Assembly (NCBI GenBank): GCA_900544335.1
Contig: UQUS01000003.1
Coordinates: forward strand, 6,927 to 70,926
Direction of reading: 5' to 3'
DNA from: an uncultured Sutterella sp.
GTDB lineage: Bacteria; Pseudomonadota; Gammaproteobacteria; Burkholderiales; Burkholderiaceae_F
DNA length: 64,000 nt
Within the stretch, counting starts at the first letter, position 1. Each line of letters starts with the position of its first letter. Of the stretch, positions 16,792 to 25,463 are shown piece by piece. The translations under genes and the position numbers were made by a program. Under the pieces are notes generated by a model that was not told where the DNA came from, did not search any database, and worked only from the letters and a program-made list of their open reading frames with translations.

Positions 16792-19038
16792 ATGAAGTAC
16801 CACTTCCCGGTCGTCATTATTGACGAACACTACAACGCGCAAAACGCCAGCGGACTCGGAATTCGCGGTCTGGCGCAGGCGCTCGAAGCGCTCGGCATGG
16901 AGGTGACGGCCGCAACGGCCTATTCGGACATGGCCAATATCGCGGCACACGCGAGCCGCGCATCGGCGTTTATCGTGGGCCTGGTGGACGCGGACTTTCC
17001 GAAGGCCGGTAAAGAAAACGATACGGTGCGTGAGTTGCGCGATTTCGTGCGTAAGGTTCGCATCTGTAGCCCCGATGTACCGATTTTCCTTTACGGAGAA
17101 ACCAAAAGCGCGGCTGCCGTCCCCAATGATGTCACGCGTGAATTGCACGGCTTTATCCACATGTTCGAGGATACGCCCGAATTCGTGGCGCGCTACATTG
17201 CTCGGGAAGCCAAGGAATATTTAGAGAGCCTTCCGCCGCCTTTTTTCAAAGCCTTAACGCAGTATGCCGCCGGTTCCTCGTATTCGTGGCACTGCCCGGG
17301 TCACTCGGGGGGCGTGGCGTTCTTAAAAAGCCCGGTCGGGCAGATGTTTCATCAGTTTTTCGGCGAAAACATGCTACGTGCGGATGTCTGCAATGCCGTC
17401 GAAGAACTCGGGCAACTTTTAGAGCACACGGGCCCTGTGGCCAAATCCGAGAAAAATGCGGCACGCATCTTCGGGTGCGACCACCTCTTTTTTGTTACGA
17501 ACGGCACGTCGACTTCCAATAAGATTGTTTGGAACTATGCCGTGGCGCCGGGCGACGTGGTCGTTGTCGATCGCAATTGCCATAAGTCGATTTTGCACGC
17601 CATTACGCTCACGGGAGCCATTCCCGTCTTTTTAACGCCCACGCGCAATCAGTACGGCATCATCGGACCGATTCCGAAAAAAGAGTTTTCCATTAAAGAG
17701 ATTGAGAAGAAAATTCGTGCGAACCCCCTCATCAAAGATAAGAGCGTTCGTCCGAGAATCCTGACGTTGACGCAATCGACGTACGACGGCATTGTCTACA
17801 ACGACGAAGAAATTAAAAAGAGCCTGGACGGCAAGGTCGATATTCTTCATTTTGACGAGGCGTGGTTACCGCATGCTGCATTTCATCCTTTTTATCGGAA
17901 CATGCACGCCATTGATCCGGCTAAACCCCGCACGAAAGAAAGCCTCGTGTTTGCGACGCACTCGACGCATAAGCTTCTGGCCGGGATTTCTCAGGCAAGC
18001 CAAATCTGTGCGGAAAACTCAGAGACAAGAAAACTGGACCTCGCGAGCTTTAACGAGGCCTTTCTCATGCACACGTCCACCTCGCCCCAGTACGCGATTA
18101 TTGCCAGTTGCGATGTGGCCGCCTCGATGATGGAAGGGCGTGCCGGGCAGGCCTTGGTCGATGAATCGCTCCAAGAGGCGTTGGATTTTCGTCGTGCCAT
18201 GCGCGAGGTAGCCCGCGACTACAAAGACTGGTGGTTTGATGTTTGGGGCCCGAAAAAACTTCCGCGTACGGGAATCGGCACGCAAAAAGATTGGATGCTC
18301 GATGCGGGCGATACCTGGCACGGATTCGGGGATGTGGCCCCGGGCTTTAACATGCTCGATCCGATTAAGGCGACGGTCATCACACCGGGCTTGGACCTTA
18401 ACGGGCACTTTGCCAAGACCGGTATTCCGGCCGCCGTGGTCACCAAGTACCTTTCCGAGCACGGCATCATTGTGGAAAAAACAGGGCTCTATTCGTTTTT
18501 CATCATGTTCACCATCGGCATTACTAAGAGCCGCTGGAATACGATGGTTACCGAATTGCAGCAATTTAAAGATGCGTACGACGTCAATGCCCCCTTGTGG
18601 CGCGTGATGCCGAAATTCATTGCTGCCTTCCCGATGTATGAAAATAGGGGGCTTAAAGATTTGTGCCAAGCCGTGCACGAGGCCTATCGCGCCGCCGATG
18701 TGGCACGCCTTACGACCGAGATGTATATCTCGGAGATGCTCCCGGCAATGACGCCCACGGATGCCTATGCGTGTCTTGTGCACAAAAAGACCGAGCGCGT
18801 GAAAATCGACGACCTGCAAGGGCGCATTTCGGCCGTTCTTTTAACGCCGTACCCGCCGGGAATTCCGCTTTTGGTTCCGGGCGAGCGCGTCAATCACCGC
18901 ATCGTTCAGTATCTCAAATTTGCTCGCGACTTTACAGCACAGTTCCCCGGGTTTGAAACCGATGTACACGGACTTGTTAAAGAAAAGAATGCGGACGACA
19001 TCACGGAATATTTCCTCGATTGCGTCCCGGAGAAGTGA
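16792..19038 (+). CDS. PLP-dependent arginine/lysine/ornithine decarboxylase
   Basis: Large fold type I basic amino acid decarboxylase that makes a polyamine or diamine and consumes a proton, either for acid resistance or polyamine supply. The 748-residue protein has an N-terminal response-regulator-like wing domain (1-130), the catalytic core with SWHCPGHSGGVAF, the PLP lysine in ATHSTHKLLAGISQAS (Lys394) and the C-terminal GRISAVLLTPYPPGIPLLVPGE. WHGFGDVAPGFNMLDPIKATVITPG resembles the biodegradative arginine decarboxylase AdiA more than LdcC or SpeC, but the substrate is uncertain. The start is fixed by GGAGG 7 bases before ATG 16792; a GTG at 16741 lacks such a site. No antiporter gene is adjacent. 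Confidence 0.9.
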   Translation: MKYHFPVVIIDEHYNAQNASGLGIRGLAQALEALGMEVTAATAYSDMANIAAHASRASAFIVGLVDADFPKAGKENDTVRELRDFVRKVRICSPDVPIFLYGETKSAAAVPNDVTRELHGFIHMFEDTPEFVARYIAREAKEYLESLPPPFFKALTQYAAGSSYSWHCPGHSGGVAFLKSPVGQMFHQFFGENMLRADVCNAVEELGQLLEHTGPVAKSEKNAARIFGCDHLFFVTNGTSTSNKIVWNYAVAPGDVVVVDRNCHKSILHAITLTGAIPVFLTPTRNQYGIIGPIPKKEFSIKEIEKKIRANPLIKDKSVRPRILTLTQSTYDGIVYNDEEIKKSLDGKVDILHFDEAWLPHAAFHPFYRNMHAIDPAKPRTKESLVFATHSTHKLLAGISQASQICAENSETRKLDLASFNEAFLMHTSTSPQYAIIASCDVAASMMEGRAGQALVDESLQEALDFRRAMREVARDYKDWWFDVWGPKKLPRTGIGTQKDWMLDAGDTWHGFGDVAPGFNMLDPIKATVITPGLDLNGHFAKTGIPAAVVTKYLSEHGIIVEKTGLYSFFIMFTIGITKSRWNTMVTELQQFKDAYDVNAPLWRVMPKFIAAFPMYENRGLKDLCQAVHEAYRAADVARLTTEMYISEMLPAMTPTDAYACLVHKKTERVKIDDLQGRISAVLLTPYPPGIPLLVPGERVNHRIVQYLKFARDFTAQFPGFETDVHGLVKEKNADDITEYFLDCVPEK

Positions 19039-19040
19039 AA

Positions 19041-19940
19041 ATGGCATTAAATATGGTGTATTTCCCGATTCGGTCGGTCACTGTCTTGACAATCGAGGCA
19101 GCTCCCAAGTTTTTAGCGCGCTTAATCACGAGCGATGCGAAAAAACTGATGCAGGGATCTGTCGTGCGCACAGCGCTTTTAAATGCCACCGGGGGTCTTT
19201 TAGGGACCGTCCTTCTGACACGCGTAGGGCAGGAGACGTACAAGCTGTATTTAACGGACGACAATGCCGATGCCCTTGAGGCATGGATTCGTCAGGTCTC
19301 TCAGGCTTTTGATGCGGAAGTGGTCTCGGAAAAAGTTCCGATGATGCCGTATTTGGGCGACTTTGCCGGTCAGGCTCCTTCACGCGGATATTTTGAAAAA
19401 AAGACGCACGTCACGCTCATCAATCGCGGATGGATTTCGTATGCCGTGGGCCCTGAGGACGCTTTAAAGTCCCTAATTAAGCAACTAACGGATGCCGGAG
19501 TCGAAGCGGGTCCCGTGGAGACCATCGAGGCGCTACGCGTCATGGCTCGGGAACCGGCCTCAGGTCTTGAGTACGATGAGACGACAAGCCCCTTGGAGGC
19601 AGGTCTTGAAGATGCGCTGGACTTTTCCGATCCGGACCGTATCTTTATCGGTAGGGCTCTGACACAGGCGCGCTTTGAAGCCAAAGACTATGAGAGGCTT
19701 CATCTTGTGGCCTTTAATGTCCCGTTTGATCCGGCGACTTTAACGGAAATGCCGCTGGTTGTGGTCGGAGAACTCGGTTATCAGCCGACATCGCTTGTGC
19801 GTATTCCGGAGATGAACCTGACGGCTTCTCTCGTGCGACTTCCGCCGAGTATCGAAATCGGGACGACTCTCGATGCACTCGTGAAAACGGATCCGCCCTG
19901 CAACGCCAAGTCCGTCTTGGTTGTGTCGCCGCAGGCGTAA
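19041..19940 (+). CDS. GcvT-fold (aminomethyltransferase/YgfZ-like) protein
   Basis: A 299-residue protein that begins 2 bp after the decarboxylase stop, so the two are co-translated. Recognisable GcvT/YgfZ features are the N-terminal FLARLITSDAKKLMQGSVVRTALLNATGGLLGTVLLTRV block, a central LEAGLEDALDFSDPDRIFIGRALTQARF segment matching the DETISPLEAGL...FIGR region of GcvT, and a small C-terminal beta-barrel. The rest of the glycine cleavage system is not nearby. It could be a folate-binding repair protein or a paralogue with another substrate. The start is the ATG after GGAGAAG; the TTG at 19020 lies inside the decarboxylase gene. Confidence 0.65.
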   Translation: MALNMVYFPIRSVTVLTIEAAPKFLARLITSDAKKLMQGSVVRTALLNATGGLLGTVLLTRVGQETYKLYLTDDNADALEAWIRQVSQAFDAEVVSEKVPMMPYLGDFAGQAPSRGYFEKKTHVTLINRGWISYAVGPEDALKSLIKQLTDAGVEAGPVETIEALRVMAREPASGLEYDETTSPLEAGLEDALDFSDPDRIFIGRALTQARFEAKDYERLHLVAFNVPFDPATLTEMPLVVVGELGYQPTSLVRIPEMNLTASLVRLPPSIEIGTTLDALVKTDPPCNAKSVLVVSPQA

Positions 19941-20128
19941 TTTGTTCCGGGGCCGTATCTTTCGGAAAGACGGCTTCGGGACAATCTGAAAAAGAAGAGA
20001 AAATCGGGCTCACGGTGTTTTCGTGGGGCTCGGATATTTCCCTTCGGGGGGTCTCTTTTCTTTTCGTTAAAATGCCGTTGCTTTAAGTGGGCGGGTTTCT
20101 GATCGCCACTTTTTACTTTCGCCACCGG

Positions 20129-21472
20129 ATGAAAACCGTGAACGCAAAAACACTGTATGTGCGCAGCTTCGGCTGCCAAATGAATGACTATGACTCGAGC
20201 CGTATCGCTGATTTGTTAATCGACCGTTACGGACTGAAACGGGTAGCTGTCCCGCAAGAGGCCGACATCGTTGTGATGGTCACCTGCTCGATTCGAGAAA
20301 AGGCCCACGAAAAAACCTTTTCCGACTTAGGACGCCTGCGCGAGATGAAAAAACTCCGTCCCGGGATGCTTATTGCCGTCGGCGGCTGTGTAGCGAGCTT
20401 AGAAGGCATCGGCATCCTGACGCGTGCTCCGTGGGTTGACGTGGTTTTCGGGCCGCAGACACTGCACCGCTTGCCGGATTTACTTGAAGAACGGTTGAAA
20501 ACAGGTAAGCCCCAGGTCGACACCTCGTTTCCCGAAATCGAAAAGTTTGACTGCTTGCCTAAGCCCTGTGTTCAAGGGGCAACGGCCTTTTGTTCCATCA
20601 TGGAAGGGTGCAGTCACTTTTGCTCATACTGCATCGTCCCGTATACGCGAGGCGCAGAAATCAGTCGACCCGTGATGGACGTTTTGGTCGAGTGTGCGCA
20701 GCTTGCCGACCAGGGTGTCAAAGAAATCACGCTCCTCGGGCAAAACGTCAACGGCTATCGGGGGCGGTCCCCGGACGGTACGACGGCCGATTTTGCCCTT
20801 TTGTTGGACTACGTGGCGGAAATCGAAGGCATCGAGCGTATCCGCTTTATGACAAGTCACCCGACGGAGTTTTCCGATCGACTGATTGATGCTTTTGCAC
20901 GGTTACCGAAGCTCGCGAATCACGTGCACTTGCCGGCTCAAAGCGGATCGAACGAGATTCTGGCGGCCATGAAGCGCGGCTATACGCGAGAAGAGTACTT
21001 GGACTGCGTCGAAAAACTTCGAGCCGTGCGCCCGGGAATTTCGATTTCCACCGATATCATCGTCGGGTTCCCCGGAGAGACCGAAGAAGACTTCCTCGAA
21101 TCGATGTCGCTTGTGGAGGAAGCGAACTTTGACGCAAGTTTCTCGTTTGTGTACTCCAAGAGACCGGGAACACCGGCTGCGCGTCTTGAGGACACAACAC
21201 CGCAATCGGTTAAATTGGCGCGCTTACAAAAGCTCCAGGCTCTGATCGATGAGCAAGCGAAGGCTATTTCCGAGTCGATGGTCGGAAAAATCGAACGGTG
21301 CCTTGTTGTCAGTCCCGCCCGTCGCGGTCAGGGGTTATTAAGTGCCCGTACCGACAACAATCGCATTGTCAATTTCCCGGGAGACGCGTCCTTAATTAAC
21401 ACGGTTGTTGACGTGCGCATCACCGCTGTCAATAGCCATACGCTCGGAGGCGAACGTGTCGGAGAAAAATAA
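20129..21472 (+). CDS. miaB: tRNA-2-methylthio-N6-dimethylallyladenosine synthase
   Basis: Radical-SAM methylthiotransferase modifying A37 of tRNAs that read UNN codons. The N-terminal UPF0004 domain binds one [4Fe-4S] cluster through Cys16, Cys53 and Cys87 (FGCQMN, VTCSIREKA, VGGCVAS). The radical-SAM cluster ligands are Cys161, Cys165 and Cys168 (EGCSHFCSYCIVPYTRG). A C-terminal TRAM domain follows. The start ATG at 20129 gives 447 residues, the normal size; the GTG at 20087 would add 14 unmatched residues. First gene of miaB-phoH-ybeY-lnt, overlapping phoH by 17 bp. Confidence 0.95.
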   Translation: MKTVNAKTLYVRSFGCQMNDYDSSRIADLLIDRYGLKRVAVPQEADIVVMVTCSIREKAHEKTFSDLGRLREMKKLRPGMLIAVGGCVASLEGIGILTRAPWVDVVFGPQTLHRLPDLLEERLKTGKPQVDTSFPEIEKFDCLPKPCVQGATAFCSIMEGCSHFCSYCIVPYTRGAEISRPVMDVLVECAQLADQGVKEITLLGQNVNGYRGRSPDGTTADFALLLDYVAEIEGIERIRFMTSHPTEFSDRLIDAFARLPKLANHVHLPAQSGSNEILAAMKRGYTREEYLDCVEKLRAVRPGISISTDIIVGFPGETEEDFLESMSLVEEANFDASFSFVYSKRPGTPAARLEDTTPQSVKLARLQKLQALIDEQAKAISESMVGKIERCLVVSPARRGQGLLSARTDNNRIVNFPGDASLINTVVDVRITAVNSHTLGGERVGEK

Positions 21473-22421
21473 AGAGGAGTCCCTCTTTTTTACCTTTGAT
21501 GCCACGGCCGGCGAAACGGCGCAACTCGTGGGGCCATTGGAAGAAAACTTAAGGCGCATCGAAGCGGCGTTTCAAATCAAAATTCACCGTCGCGGAACAC
21601 GCTTTACGTTAACGGGCGCGAGGGCGGCCGGCGCACTGCGCGTTTTGGAACTTTGTGCCGGACGGATTTTGTCCGGTGACCCGATTCGCAGCGAAGACGT
21701 GGATTTGGCTTGTATCGGCGAGGCTGCCGACGGGAAGGCCGGCAGCGTTCCCGAGGCCGTGTGTTTGAAGACGCGCAAAGCAGGACTGAAACCGAGAACG
21801 CCTCATCAGCGTGAGTACCTTAAGGCACTGCTTACGACCGATATTACGTTCGGAATCGGACCTGCGGGAACGGGCAAAACGTATTTGGCTGTTGCGGCAG
21901 CGGTCGATGCCTATGAGCGCAATGTCGTGGAACGCATTGTTCTGACGCGTCCTGCGGTTGAAGCCGGCGAGCGTTTGGGGTTTTTGCCCGGAGACTTGGC
22001 GCAAAAGGTTGATCCGTACTTAAGGCCCCTATATGACGCACTTTACGATTTACTCGGCTTTGAGCGTACGCAGCGCTTGATTGAAAAGCAGATTATCGAA
22101 ATTGCGCCTTTAGCCTACATGCGCGGGCGGACGTTAAATAACGCCTTTGTTATTTTGGATGAAGCGCAAAACACAACGCGCGAGCAAATGAAGATGTTTT
22201 TAACGCGCATCGGATTCGGGACGCATGCGGTTGTTAACGGGGACGTGACACAGATTGATTTGCCGCACGGAGCTAAGAGTGGTCTCGCTGATGCGGCGGC
22301 TATCCTTAAAGACGTCGTCGGGATTTCATTTGTTCGATTCGATGCGACCGATATCGTGCGCCATCCGCTCGTGGGCGCTATCGTTCGTGCGTATGATGCC
22401 GTAAAAAAGAAAGGGGAGTAA
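21456..22421 (+). CDS. ybeZ: PhoH-like ATPase
   Basis: P-loop ATPase of the PhoH family, thought to act with YbeY in RNA metabolism. The 321-residue protein has the Walker A motif GIGPAGTGKTYLAVAAAVDAYE and Walker B AFVILDEAQNTTREQMKMFLTRIG, plus the conserved LTRPAVEAGERLGFLPGDL block. The start is the GTG at 21456, 6 bases after GGAGG and inside the 3' end of miaB; the TTG at 21405 has no such site. It is followed 4 bp later by ybeY, the usual partner order. Confidence 0.94.
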   Translation: MSEKNKEESLFFTFDATAGETAQLVGPLEENLRRIEAAFQIKIHRRGTRFTLTGARAAGALRVLELCAGRILSGDPIRSEDVDLACIGEAADGKAGSVPEAVCLKTRKAGLKPRTPHQREYLKALLTTDITFGIGPAGTGKTYLAVAAAVDAYERNVVERIVLTRPAVEAGERLGFLPGDLAQKVDPYLRPLYDALYDLLGFERTQRLIEKQIIEIAPLAYMRGRTLNNAFVILDEAQNTTREQMKMFLTRIGFGTHAVVNGDVTQIDLPHGAKSGLADAAAILKDVVGISFVRFDATDIVRHPLVGAIVRAYDAVKKKGE

Positions 22422-22425
22422 CACC

Positions 22426-22893
22426 GTGACGGAAAAAAAGCTGGCACTGACCTTTGAGCGAGCCGACGGAGACGAAGGACCCCTTAAGCGCCTTCCGACA
22501 CGCCGAGAGATGACGAGTTGGATTCGGGAAGCCATCTGCCGCCACGCCATTCTCACCGTGCGCTTTGTGGGGAAAGTTGAGGGGCAAGCCCTAAATGCCC
22601 GATACCGGAAAAAAGACTATCCGACTAATGTTTTGACGTTTGACTACGCGCATAAACCGATTGCCGAGGCCGACATTGTCATTTGTACCCCGGTTTTGAT
22701 TGAGGAAGCCGCCGCCCAAGGAAAGAGTTTTCGGGCGCACTTAGCGCACCTACTTATTCACGGCGTGTTGCATGCGATGGGCTACGACCACGTAACCGAC
22801 GAGCAGGCTCAAAAAATGGAAGCGCTTGAGACACGGATTCTTAAAAAGCTCGGCTTTCCCAATCCGTATTCGGATCCATCCCATGGGCACTAA
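22426..22893 (+). CDS. ybeY: Endoribonuclease YbeY
   Basis: Metal-dependent endoribonuclease involved in 16S rRNA 3'-end maturation and ribosome quality control. The zinc motif LIHGVLHAMGYDH (HxxxHxxxxxH) is intact, and YPTNVLTFDYAH is the other conserved block. 155 residues, GTG start after AAGGGGAG. It is followed by lnt without the corC/ybeX gene often found at this place. Confidence 0.94.
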   Translation: MTEKKLALTFERADGDEGPLKRLPTRREMTSWIREAICRHAILTVRFVGKVEGQALNARYRKKDYPTNVLTFDYAHKPIAEADIVICTPVLIEEAAAQGKSFRAHLAHLLIHGVLHAMGYDHVTDEQAQKMEALETRILKKLGFPNPYSDPSHGH

Positions 22894-22905
22894 AGGGTGC
22901 GCACT

Positions 22906-24444
22906 ATGCTCCGTGATGCTCGGCTAAAAACGGTCTTGATCCCTTCATGCTTTTGGGGGCTCGGGGTCGTTGCCTCGCTCGGGTTTCGCTTTCCGGGAGC
23001 GTATTTTTGGACGGCTGTCGCGTTTGTCGGGTTTATCTACCTACTGATTCAAGAAAAGCAACCGAAAGTCGGAGCGCTTGACGCCTTTTCGTTCGGAATC
23101 GGCTACTTTGCCTCGGGTTTGACCTGGGTCTTTCACTCGGTTTATGTGTACGGTAATGCGCCGTTGCTTCTTGCCGCACTCTCGGTTTTGGCGCTTTCGG
23201 CGGTCTTATCGCTTTTTCCGGCAGTTGCCGGTTACCTAGCCGTCAAAATTCGGGTTCCGGCTGCTCTGAAGGCTTCGCTTTTAATTCCGCTATTGTGGAC
23301 GGGAGCCGAGTTTTTGCGCGGCGAGTGGATCGGTGGCTTCGGATGGCTTTCGGTCGGATACGCGTTTACGGACAATATGCTTTCTTCGTGGGCCCCGATT
23401 CTCGGGGTGTACGGTGTGACACTCGTGATCCTTCTTACCGTAGGGGGAGCTTCCGGGGTTTTGATGCGAAGCGAGACTCTGGCAACTCGCCTTCTTTCGG
23501 GACTTATTTGTGTGACGGCCGTGCTCGGAGCCTATGCCTTAAAAGACATCGCGTGGTCGAGTCCGACCTCGCGCCTTGAGGTGCGACTGGTGCAGCCTGA
23601 CCTTCCCGTAACAACGCGCGCGACTTACGCCATGCAACAAAAAGCGCTTGAACGCGTTGAGGCGATGAGCCTTTCGCACCCCCTCGGTCGCCCCCTTGAT
23701 TTAATCTTGTGGCCCGAGAGCGTGTACGCGTTCTTGCCGGCTTCTCTTCCGGAGGCTTGGAAAGAAATTCCTCAAAAAGTAGCACAAAAACAAGGCTCCG
23801 AGGTTCTTTTCAATGCGTTTTCGATGCCGAAAAAACGCGCGATTTCCAATACCTTGTATCTCGCAAATGCTGACCAAACACGCCCGATTTACTCCAAGCG
23901 GCACCTTGTGCCTTTCGGGGAGTTTGTGCCGTACGGCTTTCGTTGGATGGTCGATGCCTTAGCCATCCCGATGGCAGATCAAATTCCGGGCTCTGCCCCC
24001 TCCGAGCCCGTTTCGGTTGCCGGAATCCCGACGGCCCTTGGCATTTGCTACGAGAATATGTTTCCGGCGGAACTGACGGACTGGTTTGATGTCGGAAATC
24101 CGAACTTGATTATCTATAGCGCCAACCTCGGATGGTTTTCCGAGGCGGCCCTCCGGGAGTTTTCTCAAATGAGCCGTATGCGGGCCAAAGAAGCGGCGCG
24201 TCCTGTGTTGCAGGTCATCAATAACGCCGGGTCCGCCCTTTTTGACCCGGCCGGGGTTGAGGTGCGGCGCGCCGGCCTCGGTGCCCAAAACTTAGACGTG
24301 ACGGTACGCCTTTTCAGCGGGAACCCGACCCTGTTTATGCACTACGGATTTGCGATTTTCGGGGCCCTCTGGACGCTTCTTTTCGCAACAATTTTCGGGT
24401 TTTGCCGGCTCGCAAACCGCTTTTCTCGGAAAAGAGAAGCCTAA
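22906..24444 (+). CDS. lnt: Apolipoprotein N-acyltransferase
   Basis: Inner-membrane enzyme of the nitrilase superfamily that adds the third acyl chain to lipoproteins. About six N-terminal transmembrane helices (15-215) precede a periplasmic nitrilase domain. The catalytic triad is visible as Glu in LILWPESVYAF, Lys in YSKRHLVPFGEFVPYG and Cys in ALGICYENMFP. A last helix near the C-terminus ends the protein. The start is taken as ATG 22906 with GGG at optimal distance (512 residues); a GTG three codons upstream is an alternative. Starts 12 bp after ybeY. Confidence 0.94.
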   Translation: MLRDARLKTVLIPSCFWGLGVVASLGFRFPGAYFWTAVAFVGFIYLLIQEKQPKVGALDAFSFGIGYFASGLTWVFHSVYVYGNAPLLLAALSVLALSAVLSLFPAVAGYLAVKIRVPAALKASLLIPLLWTGAEFLRGEWIGGFGWLSVGYAFTDNMLSSWAPILGVYGVTLVILLTVGGASGVLMRSETLATRLLSGLICVTAVLGAYALKDIAWSSPTSRLEVRLVQPDLPVTTRATYAMQQKALERVEAMSLSHPLGRPLDLILWPESVYAFLPASLPEAWKEIPQKVAQKQGSEVLFNAFSMPKKRAISNTLYLANADQTRPIYSKRHLVPFGEFVPYGFRWMVDALAIPMADQIPGSAPSEPVSVAGIPTALGICYENMFPAELTDWFDVGNPNLIIYSANLGWFSEAALREFSQMSRMRAKEAARPVLQVINNAGSALFDPAGVEVRRAGLGAQNLDVTVRLFSGNPTLFMHYGFAIFGALWTLLFATIFGFCRLANRFSRKREA

Positions 24445-24545
24445 ACGGCTAAAATCCTGTCCCGATTGTTCTTTAGCCCGCCGGTTTTTCCCACGGGCTC
24501 TTTCCCGTTGTCTCAAATGGGTCTTGAACTCACGAAAAGGAAATT

Positions 24546-25448
24546 ATGATTACCTTTCAGGAAGTCATCCTGCGTCTGCAGGAGTATTGGAATCAGCAAG
24601 GTTGCGGGATTTTGCAGCCGATTGATATTGAAGTCGGTGCCGGCACGAGCCATACGGCAACGTTTTTGCGGGCTTTAGGTCCGGAACCCTGGCGCGCCGC
24701 CTATGTGCAACCGAGCCGCCGTCCGAAGGATGCCCGGTACGGCGAAAACCCCAATCGATTGCATCAGCACCATCAGTTCCAGGTGGTTTTAAAGCCGGCT
24801 CCCGTCAATATTGTGGATTTGTATTTGGATTCACTGCGGGCTCTGGGAATCGATACGCTCGTCAATGACATTCGCTTTGTCGAAGACAACTGGGAAAACC
24901 CGACCCTCGGAGCTTGGGGTCTCGGGTGGGAAATCTGGATGAACGGCATGGAAGTGACACAGTTTACGTACTTCCAGCAAGTGGGTGGTTTGGAATGTAA
25001 ACCCATCACGGGCGAAATTACCTATGGGCTCGAACGCCTGACGATGTACCTACAAAACTGCGATAACGTGTTCGATTTGGTCTATACAAACTGGAAGGAC
25101 GGCGCGGGTAATGCCAGAACGCTTACCTACGGGGACGTGTTCCACCAAAACGAAGTCGAACAGAGTATCTACAACTTTGAGGCAAGTGACCCTGTGAAAC
25201 TTTTCGGGCAGTTCGACTACTTTGAAAGCGAAGCCAAGCGCCTCATGGATCTCAAACTTGCGCTTCCTGCCTATGAGATGGTTTTAAAGGCCGGCCACAC
25301 ATTTAATCTCTTGGATGCCCGTGGTGCGATTTCCGTTACCGAGCGTGCGGCCTACATTGCCCGCATCCGTGCCGTGAGCCGTGCCGTGGCTCAAAGTTAC
25401 TATGAGTCGCGCGAACGGCTCGGTTTCCCGATGTTGAAAGCAAAATAA
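24546..25448 (+). CDS. glyQ: Glycine-tRNA ligase alpha subunit
   Basis: Catalytic subunit of the tetrameric bacterial glycyl-tRNA synthetase. The 300-residue protein contains the well-conserved stretches CGILQPIDIEVGAGTSH, ARYGENPNRLHQHHQFQV and WEIWMNGMEVTQFTYFQQVGG, all class II synthetase motifs. Its length matches the family. AAGGAAA precedes the ATG. glyS follows after 15 bp, so the two subunits are made together. Confidence 0.97.
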   Translation: MITFQEVILRLQEYWNQQGCGILQPIDIEVGAGTSHTATFLRALGPEPWRAAYVQPSRRPKDARYGENPNRLHQHHQFQVVLKPAPVNIVDLYLDSLRALGIDTLVNDIRFVEDNWENPTLGAWGLGWEIWMNGMEVTQFTYFQQVGGLECKPITGEITYGLERLTMYLQNCDNVFDLVYTNWKDGAGNARTLTYGDVFHQNEVEQSIYNFEASDPVKLFGQFDYFESEAKRLMDLKLALPAYEMVLKAGHTFNLLDARGAISVTERAAYIARIRAVSRAVAQSYYESRERLGFPMLKAK

Positions 25449-25463
25449 AAAGGGTGAAAAGAA

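Noticed and set aside
18019..18819. 266-codon open frame antisense to the decarboxylase gene
   Set aside because: Fully inside a clear decarboxylase gene, without a ribosome binding site or protein motifs.
19941..20086. Bulged hairpin around 19952-19972 as terminator of the decarboxylase unit
   Set aside because: The stem has a two-base bulge and no T run follows; support is too weak for a terminator call.
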